From Pseudomonas viridiflava (GTDB taxonomy: Bacteria; Pseudomonadota; Gammaproteobacteria; Pseudomonadales; Pseudomonadaceae), in contig NZ_UTKY01000001.1 in NCBI RefSeq assembly GCF_900583165.1, positions 372,001 to 436,000 of the forward strand: DNA of 64,000 nt, written 5' to 3'. The notes beneath the pieces are model-generated. The model was not told where the DNA came from. It saw nothing but the letters and a program-made list of their open reading frames with translations, and did no database searches. How positions within the stretch are numbered: position 1 is the stretch's first letter; every line of letters starts with the position of its first letter. The translations under genes were made by a program, and so were the position numbers. Below are positions 59,096-64,000 of this stretch, piece after piece.

Positions 59096-60610
59096 ATGCT
59101 TGAACAGTACGTCAAAAAGATCCTCACCTCGCGCGTTTACGACGTTGCCGTAGAAACCCCGTTGCAGACCGCCCGCCAGCTCTCCGAGCGGCTGGGCAAC
59201 AAGGTCTGGCTCAAGCGTGAAGACTTGCAGCCGGTGTTCTCGTTCAAGATTCGCGGCGCGTATAACAAGCTGACCCAACTGACCGCCGAAGAACGGGCGC
59301 GCGGCGTGGTCACGGCCTCGGCGGGCAACCATGCCCAGGGTCTGGCCCTGGCGGCCAAAGTGCTGGGGGTCAAGGCCACTATCGTGATGCCTAAGACGAC
59401 TCCTGAGATCAAGGTCGAAGGCGTGCGTTCGCGCGGCGGCAAAGTCGTGTTGCACGGTGACTCCTTCCCGGAAGCCCTGGCCTATTCGCTCAAGCTGGTC
59501 GACGAAAAAGGCTACGTCTACATCCACCCCTACGATGATCCACACACCATTGCCGGGCAGGGCACCGTGGCGATGGAGATTCTGCGTCAGCACCCAGGGC
59601 CTTTGGACGCGATCTTCGTCCCAGTGGGCGGCGGCGGGCTGATCGCAGGTATCGCGGCGTATGTGAAGTACCTGCGCCCGGAGATCAAGATCATCGGCGT
59701 CGAGCCAGACGACTCCAACTGCCTGCAAGCTGCGATGGCCGCAGGTGAGCGCGTAGTGCTGCCAGCCGTGGGCATCTTTGCCGATGGCGTGGCAGTGGCG
59801 CAGATCGGCCAGCACACCTTCGATATCTGCAAAGACTACGTGGACGAAGTGATCACCGTCAGCACCGATGAAATCTGTGCGGCAATCAAGGACATCTACG
59901 ACGACACCCGTTCCATCACCGAGCCTGCGGGTGCGTTGGGCGTGGCGGGCATCAAGAAGTACGTCGAGACTCGGGGCGTCACCGGTCAGACCCTGGTGGC
60001 CATCGACTCGGGTGCCAACGTCAACTTCGACCGCCTGCGCCATGTGGCCGAGCGCGCCGAGTTGGGTGAAGGCCGCGAAGCCATCATCGCCGTGACCATC
60101 CCCGAGAAGCCGGGCAGCTTCAAGGCGTTCTGCGAGGCGGTGGGCAAACGCCAGATCACTGAGTTCAACTATCGCTTCCACTCCGGCAGTGAGGCGCACA
60201 TCTTTGTCGGTGTGCAGACCCATCCTGAAAACGACCCGCGCAGTGCGCTGATCGCCAGCCTCACCGGCCAGGGTTTCCCGGTGCTGGACCTGACCGAAAA
60301 CGAACTGGCCAAGTTGCACATCCGCCACATGGTCGGTGGGCATGCGGCGCACGTCAGCAATGAAGTGGTGTTTCGCTTCGAGTTTCCGGAGCGTCCGGGG
60401 GCGTTGTTCAACTTCCTGCACAAGCTGGGCGGGCGCTGGAATATCTCGATGTTCCACTATCGCAACCACGGCGCGGCGGATGGCCGTGTCGTCGCTGGCC
60501 TACAAGTGCCGGCTGACGAGCGTCACCTGGTGCCGGCCGCGCTGGAAGCCATCGGCTACCCGTACTGGGATGAGAGCGATAACCCGGCCTACAAGCTGTT
60601 CCTCGGTTGA
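59096..60610 (+). CDS. ilvA: Biosynthetic threonine ammonia-lyase
   Basis: A 504-residue PLP enzyme converting threonine to 2-oxobutanoate for isoleucine synthesis. The PLP lysine K51 is in FSFKIRGAYNKL; VPVGGGGLIAGIAAYVKYLRPEIKIIGVE contains the phosphate loop. Two regulatory ACT-like domains follow (about 330-410 and 425-500), including EKPGSFKAFCEAVGKRQITEFNYR and ERPGALFNFLHKLGGRWNISMFHYRNHG, which sense isoleucine and valine. The length and order are standard. It is divergent from rpiA; the DUF2269 gene follows 40 bp later. Confidence 0.97.
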   Translation: MLEQYVKKILTSRVYDVAVETPLQTARQLSERLGNKVWLKREDLQPVFSFKIRGAYNKLTQLTAEERARGVVTASAGNHAQGLALAAKVLGVKATIVMPKTTPEIKVEGVRSRGGKVVLHGDSFPEALAYSLKLVDEKGYVYIHPYDDPHTIAGQGTVAMEILRQHPGPLDAIFVPVGGGGLIAGIAAYVKYLRPEIKIIGVEPDDSNCLQAAMAAGERVVLPAVGIFADGVAVAQIGQHTFDICKDYVDEVITVSTDEICAAIKDIYDDTRSITEPAGALGVAGIKKYVETRGVTGQTLVAIDSGANVNFDRLRHVAERAELGEGREAIIAVTIPEKPGSFKAFCEAVGKRQITEFNYRFHSGSEAHIFVGVQTHPENDPRSALIASLTGQGFPVLDLTENELAKLHIRHMVGGHAAHVSNEVVFRFEFPERPGALFNFLHKLGGRWNISMFHYRNHGAADGRVVAGLQVPADERHLVPAALEAIGYPYWDESDNPAYKLFLG

Positions 60611-60650
60611 GCGACTACGCTCAAGGTGCGGCCTTTAAGGAAGACGACAC

Positions 60651-61064
60651 ATGGAAACCCTGACCACCCTGAAAGTTATCCACGTTGCGGCCACCGTGGT
60701 GCTGCTGCTCAGCGGCCTGGGCCTGGCGCTATTGGCCTGGCGCAAACGCAGTGCCGGTCCGGCCGTGACTGTGCAGCGCCCATGGGCGTTCGTGTGGTTG
60801 TTGATGGGCATTTGTGTGGTGAGCATGCCGTTCACCGGCTGGTGGCTGGTGCACTTGGTTGGCTGGCCGCTGGGGCAGACCTGGATTTTGGGTTCCAGCA
60901 TCCTTTATACCGTGGCGGCGCTGGCGTGGTTCTGGCTGGTGGCGCGGCTTAACCGGCTGCGCAAAGGGGAGGGTGGTAGCTTGAATTTCACGCTGGTGCT
61001 GGCGGTGGTCAGTCTGGTGGGGTTTGTGGCGATTGCCGGGCTCATGGGTGCCAAGCCGGTTTAG
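60651..61064 (+). CDS. DUF2269-type membrane protein
   Basis: A 137-residue protein with four likely transmembrane helices (about 7-29, 47-66, 72-98 and 112-134): METLTTLKVIHVAATVVLLLSGLGLALL at the N-terminus. It resembles the DUF2269 group of integral membrane proteins. The start has AAGGAAGACGACAC upstream. It lies 40 bp after ilvA and may be co-transcribed, but no functional link is known. Confidence 0.75.
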   Translation: METLTTLKVIHVAATVVLLLSGLGLALLAWRKRSAGPAVTVQRPWAFVWLLMGICVVSMPFTGWWLVHLVGWPLGQTWILGSSILYTVAALAWFWLVARLNRLRKGEGGSLNFTLVLAVVSLVGFVAIAGLMGAKPV

Positions 61065-61086
61065 AGCTTTAGACCGAGTCGCCTGC

Positions 61087-61159
61087 ATCGGGGGCAAGCC
61101 CCCTCCCACACTTGATCGGGTTCACACGGTCAAAATGTGGGAGGGGGCTTGCCCCCGAT
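61087..61159. repeat. REP pair in the reverse (tail-to-tail) arrangement
   Basis: An inverse REP (61087-61109) and a direct REP (61137-61159) separated by 27 bp. It lies between the DUF2269 gene and the convergent HAD gene; same arrangement as at 31687-31759. Confidence 0.9.
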
Positions 61160-61166
61160 AGCTTTT

Positions 61167-61823
61167 TCAGCCGCGCAGTGTAATCACCGGCCACCCACGC
61201 TTCTCAGCCTCAGCCCGCAAATTCGGGTCCGGGTCTACCGCCACTGCATGCGTCACCTGCTCCAACAGCGGCAAGTCATTCATCGAATCGCTGTAGAAAT
61301 AGCTGTCTTCCAGGCTGAATCCGGTCTCTTCCAACCAGCGGTTCAAGCGCGTTACCTTGCCCTCACGAAAGCACGGCACATCTGTACTGCGCCCGGTGTA
61401 ACGGCCGTTTTCCATCTCGCACTCGGTAGCGATCAAGGTTTCTACGCCCAGGCGTGCGGCAATCGGCGCGGTGACGAAACGGTTGGTGGCGGTGATGATC
61501 ACCAGCTTGTCGCCGGCAGCGCGGTGTTTATCCAATAGCTCCACGGCCAGGGGCAGCATCAGCGGCTCAATGCAGTCGCGCATAAAGTCACGGTGCCATT
61601 CGTCCAGTTGGGCTCTCTCGGTGCGGCCGAGGATTTCCAGGCTGAAGTTCAGGTAGGCAGCATTGTCCAGCTTGCCCGCCAGGTAATCCTGGTAGAACTC
61701 GTCGTTGCGAGCCTTGTAGGCAATAGGGTCAAGAATCCCACGTTCACATAGGTAATCGCCCCAGGCGTGATCGCTGTCACCGCCGAGAAGGGTGTTGTCC
61801 AAGTCGAATAAAGCCAGGCGCAT
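61167..61823 (-). CDS. HAD-IB family phosphatase
   Basis: A 218-residue HAD hydrolase of the IB subgroup (SerB-like). Catalytic motif I is [14 protein letters not shown] at residues 5-18 (nucleophile D7, acid D9). Motif II is IITATNRF and motif III/IV includes REGKVTRLN and [15 protein letters not shown]. It probably cleaves a small phosphomonoester in the cytosol; histidinol-phosphate and phosphoserine are known substrates of relatives, but none can be assigned here. It is divergent from rppH, 143 bp apart, as in P. aeruginosa. Confidence 0.92.
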   Translation of the reverse strand: MRLALFDLDNTLLGGDSDHAWGDYLCERGILDPIAYKARNDEFYQDYLAGKLDNAAYLNFSLEILGRTERAQLDEWHRDFMRDCIEPLMLPLAVELLDKHRAAGDKLVIITATNRFVTAPIAARLGVETLIATECEMENGRYTGRSTDVPCFREGKVTRLNRWLEETGFSLEDSYFYSDSMNDLPLLEQVTHAVAVDPDPNLRAEAEKRGWPVITLRG

Positions 61824-61905
61824 TGCAGTTACTCGCTGAAAAGTCTGTAAAAAGGCGTCCAGAATACGGTCTTTTCACAAGAGTGCACATAAGGTAAGAA
61901 CCCTC

Positions 61906-61965
61906 GTTGCCGCTGCAACAACCTTTGTGGAACAATGCGGCGACATGCGTTTGCGAGGTTGTTGC
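61906..61965 (+). promoter_or_regulatory. Ribosome-binding-site-sequestering stem with competing hairpin (rppH leader)
   Basis: GCAACAACCT (61915-61924) is perfectly complementary to AGGTTGTTGC (61956-61965); the right arm holds the Shine-Dalgarno (GAGGTT) and ends 1 nt before the GTG start at 61967. Bases 61915-61919 can instead pair with 61906-61910 (GTTGC-CGCT-GCAAC), which would free the ribosome binding site. This is seen in sequence only; folding and function are inferred. Confidence 0.5.
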
Positions 61966-61966
61966 C

Positions 61967-62446
61967 GTGATCGACCCCGATGGTTTCCGTCCTAATGTCG
62001 GGATTATTCTTACGAATGATGCCGGACAGGTGCTATGGGCTCGCCGAATCAACCAAGATGCCTGGCAGTTTCCTCAAGGCGGAATCAACCCCGACGAAAC
62101 CCCTGAAGACGCCTTGTACCGTGAGTTGAACGAAGAAGTCGGCCTAGAGCGCGAAGATGTGCAGATTCTGGCCTGTACCCGTGGCTGGTTACGTTATCGT
62201 TTGCCGCAACGCCTGGTGCGTACCCACAGCCAACCGCTGTGTATCGGCCAGAAGCAGAAATGGTTTCTCCTGCGCCTGATCTCCAACGAGCAGCGGGTGC
62301 GGATGGATTTGACCGGTAAACCGGAGTTCGATGGCTGGCGCTGGGTCAGCTATTGGTACCCGTTGGGCCAGGTGGTGACATTCAAGCGCGAGGTTTATCG
62401 TCGCGCGCTCAAAGAGCTTGCCCCGCGCCTTTTAGCGCGCGACTGA
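61967..62446 (+). CDS. rppH: RNA pyrophosphohydrolase
   Basis: A 159-residue Nudix hydrolase that removes pyrophosphate from the 5' end of mRNA and so starts RNase E-dependent decay. The Nudix box is [23 protein letters not shown] (about residues 38-60). The start is GTG at 61967 ([15 protein letters not shown]), the family N-terminus; its Shine-Dalgarno GAGGTTG lies in the right arm of a perfect 10-bp inverted repeat (61915-61924 with 61956-61965). ptsP follows 22 bp downstream, a pairing conserved in gammaproteobacteria. Confidence 0.96.
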   Translation: MIDPDGFRPNVGIILTNDAGQVLWARRINQDAWQFPQGGINPDETPEDALYRELNEEVGLEREDVQILACTRGWLRYRLPQRLVRTHSQPLCIGQKQKWFLLRLISNEQRVRMDLTGKPEFDGWRWVSYWYPLGQVVTFKREVYRRALKELAPRLLARD

Positions 62447-62468
62447 CGACGGAGTTCGACCCCGAGCC

Positions 62469-64000
62469 ATGCTCAATACGCTGCGCAAGATCGTCCAGGA
62501 AGTTAACTCCGCCAAGGATCTCAAGGCGGCGTTGGGGATTATTGTGTTGCGCGTCAAGGAAGCCATGGGCAGCCAGGTCTGCTCGGTTTACCTGCTGGAC
62601 CCCGAGACCAACCGTTTTGTGCTGATGGCCACCGAGGGCTTGAACAAGCGCTCCATTGGCAAGGTCAGCATGGCGCCCAATGAAGGTCTGGTGGGCCTGG
62701 TGGGGACGCGTGAAGAACCCCTGAACCTTGAAAACGCGGCCGATCACCCGCGTTATCGCTACTTTGCCGAAACCGGTGAAGAGCGTTATGCCTCGTTCCT
62801 CGGCGCACCGATCATTCACCACCGCCGCGTCGTCGGCGTGTTGGTCATCCAGCAAAAAGAACGCCGCCAGTTCGACGAGGGTGAAGAAGCCTTCCTCGTG
62901 ACCATGAGCGCGCAGCTTGCAGGCGTTATCGCCCACGCCGAAGCCACTGGCTCGATTCGCGGCCTGGGTCGCGAGGGCAAGGGCATCCAGGAAGCCAAGT
63001 TCGTCGGCGTGCCGGGTTCGCCGGGTGCGGCGGTCGGTACTGCGGTGGTCATGTTGCCGCCGGCAGACCTGGATGTGGTGCCGGACAAGACCGTCAAAGA
63101 CATTGACGCCGAAATCATATTGTTCAAGACCGCCCTGGAAGGCGTGCGCGCCGACATGCGCAACCTGTCGAACAAGCTGGCTACTCAACTGCGCCCCGAA
63201 GAGCGTGCGCTGTTTGACGTTTACCAGATGATGCTCGACGACGCGTCCTTGGGTAACGAAGTCAAGACCGTGATCAAGACCGGTCAGTGGGCCCAGGGCG
63301 CCTTGCGCCAAGTGGTCACCGATCACGTCAACCGCTTCGAAATGATGGATGACGACTACCTGCGCGAGCGCGCCTCGGATGTGCGCGACCTGGGCCGCCG
63401 TCTGCTGGCCTATCTGCAGGAAGACCGCACCACCAACATGGTCTTCCCCGACAACACCATTCTGGTCAGTGAAGAGCTGACGGCTACCCAGCTTGGCGAA
63501 GTACCAGAAGGCAAGCTGGTGGGCCTGGTCTCGGTACTGGGTTCGGGCAACTCCCACGTCGCGATCCTGGCCCGGGCCATGGGTATCCCGACGGTGATGG
63601 GCCTGGTGGACCTGCCGTACGCCAAGGTCGACGGCATCGACATGATCGTCGATGGCCATCGCGGTGAAGTATTCACCAACCCCAGCGACGTGCTGCGCAA
63701 GCAATACGCCGAAGTGGTTGAAGAAGAGAAGCAACTGGCGCTGGGCCTGGATTCACTGCGCGAACTGCCGTGCGTGACCACCGACGGTCACCGTGTACCG
63801 CTGCTGGTCAACACCGGCCTGCTGGCCGATGTGGCCCGTGCGCAACAGCGTGGCGCCGAAGGCGTGGGCCTGTACCGCACCGAAGTGCCGTTCATGATCA
63901 ACCAGCGTTTCCCGAGTGAAAAGGAGCAGCTGGCGATTTATCGCGAGCAACTGCAAGCCTTCCACCCATTGCCGGTAACCATGCGCAGCCTGGATATCGG
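62469..64000 (+). CDS. ptsP: PtsP, phosphoenolpyruvate-protein phosphotransferase of the nitrogen PTS (3' part missing)
   Basis: 510 residues are present; the gene continues past the right edge (full length is about 759). The N-terminal GAF domain covers about 1-160 (SAKDLKAALGIIVLRVKEAMGSQVCSVYLLD, GLVGLVGTREEPLNLENAADHPRY). An EI-type N-terminal phosphotransfer region follows, including SGNSHVAILARAMGIPTVMG with the phosphorylated His near residue 356 (GSGNSH). The start of the PEP-binding barrel is seen in EGVGLYRTEVPFM. It phosphorylates NPr to regulate nitrogen and other stress responses. It is preceded by rppH. Confidence 0.96.
   Translation, partial: MLNTLRKIVQEVNSAKDLKAALGIIVLRVKEAMGSQVCSVYLLDPETNRFVLMATEGLNKRSIGKVSMAPNEGLVGLVGTREEPLNLENAADHPRYRYFAETGEERYASFLGAPIIHHRRVVGVLVIQQKERRQFDEGEEAFLVTMSAQLAGVIAHAEATGSIRGLGREGKGIQEAKFVGVPGSPGAAVGTAVVMLPPADLDVVPDKTVKDIDAEIILFKTALEGVRADMRNLSNKLATQLRPEERALFDVYQMMLDDASLGNEVKTVIKTGQWAQGALRQVVTDHVNRFEMMDDDYLRERASDVRDLGRRLLAYLQEDRTTNMVFPDNTILVSEELTATQLGEVPEGKLVGLVSVLGSGNSHVAILARAMGIPTVMGLVDLPYAKVDGIDMIVDGHRGEVFTNPSDVLRKQYAEVVEEEKQLALGLDSLRELPCVTTDGHRVPLLVNTGLLADVARAQQRGAEGVGLYRTEVPFMINQRFPSEKEQLAIYREQLQAFHPLPVTMRSLDI

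Noticed and set aside
58955..60469. Long minus-strand ORF opposite ilvA
   Set aside because: A 504-codon shadow frame, common opposite GC-rich coding DNA. ilvA on the plus strand shows all family motifs.

Overview
The window is an ordinary, GC-rich (about 60%) stretch of chromosome from a Pseudomonas of the fluorescens group. Three things point there: many GTGGGAGGGGGCTTGCCCCCGAT-type REP/REPIN elements, the zapA-6S RNA-ygfA and pepP-ubiH-ubiI gene order, and protein families typical of the genus (OprD-type porin, SpuB-H polyamine system, lsfA-ssuEADCBF, HacB-like acylase). I see no prophage, insertion sequence, CRISPR array, rRNA or tRNA. The two terminal genes (a quinone reductase at the left, ptsP at the right) run off the ends.

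Layout. 0-8.2 kb: an EVE-domain protein, 5-formyl-THF cyclo-ligase, 6S RNA, zapA and a coiled-coil partner, then UPF0149-pepP-ubiH-DUF4442-ubiI (ubiquinone synthesis). 8.3-12.8 kb: a ferric-iron ABC transporter (binding protein and fused permease) and gcvT-gcvH. 12.9-20.3 kb: an orphan DegT-type aminotransferase, DUF2388, NfeD plus SPFH membrane proteins, an orphan GspE-like ATPase, a divergent ACT-like/Lrp pair and a CYTH-CHAD protein. 20.4-23.0 kb: argE-argA. 23.1-31.7 kb: a sulfur-starvation block (TauA-like binding protein, OprD porin, LsfA, ssuEADCBF). 31.8-43.0 kb: a TetR regulator and the polyamine locus (two glutamine-synthetase-like ligases, SpuC, two binding proteins, PotABC-type transporter). 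43.1-52.4 kb: HD protein, GlxA-type regulator, HacB-like acylase and its neighbour, hydrolase, DUF2059, 2OG oxygenase, DUF523, a one-lobe binding protein and DUF4399. 52.4-64 kb: serA divergent from D-2-hydroxyglutarate dehydrogenase, an FAH protein, two tandem SdiA-regulated-domain proteins, rpiA/ilvA divergent, DUF2269, a HAD phosphatase, rppH and ptsP.

How it works together. Most operons are housekeeping or nutrient scavenging: ubiquinone, one-carbon and serine metabolism, arginine and isoleucine synthesis, iron, sulfonates and polyamines. SerA makes D-2-hydroxyglutarate as a side reaction, and the divergent dehydrogenase oxidises it back.

No large undescribed system stands out. The best new leads are small regulatory structures. 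One is an 8-residue leader peptide ending in two rare CGA arginine codons ahead of argA. Another is a perfect 10-bp stem that buries the rppH ribosome binding site, with a competing upstream hairpin. A palindromic -10 element lies between serA and the D2HG dehydrogenase gene. Two convergent genes take their stop codons from the two ends of one REPIN. Hairpins lie at each junction around the polyamine binding-protein genes. A periplasmic binding protein appears to lack its second lobe.
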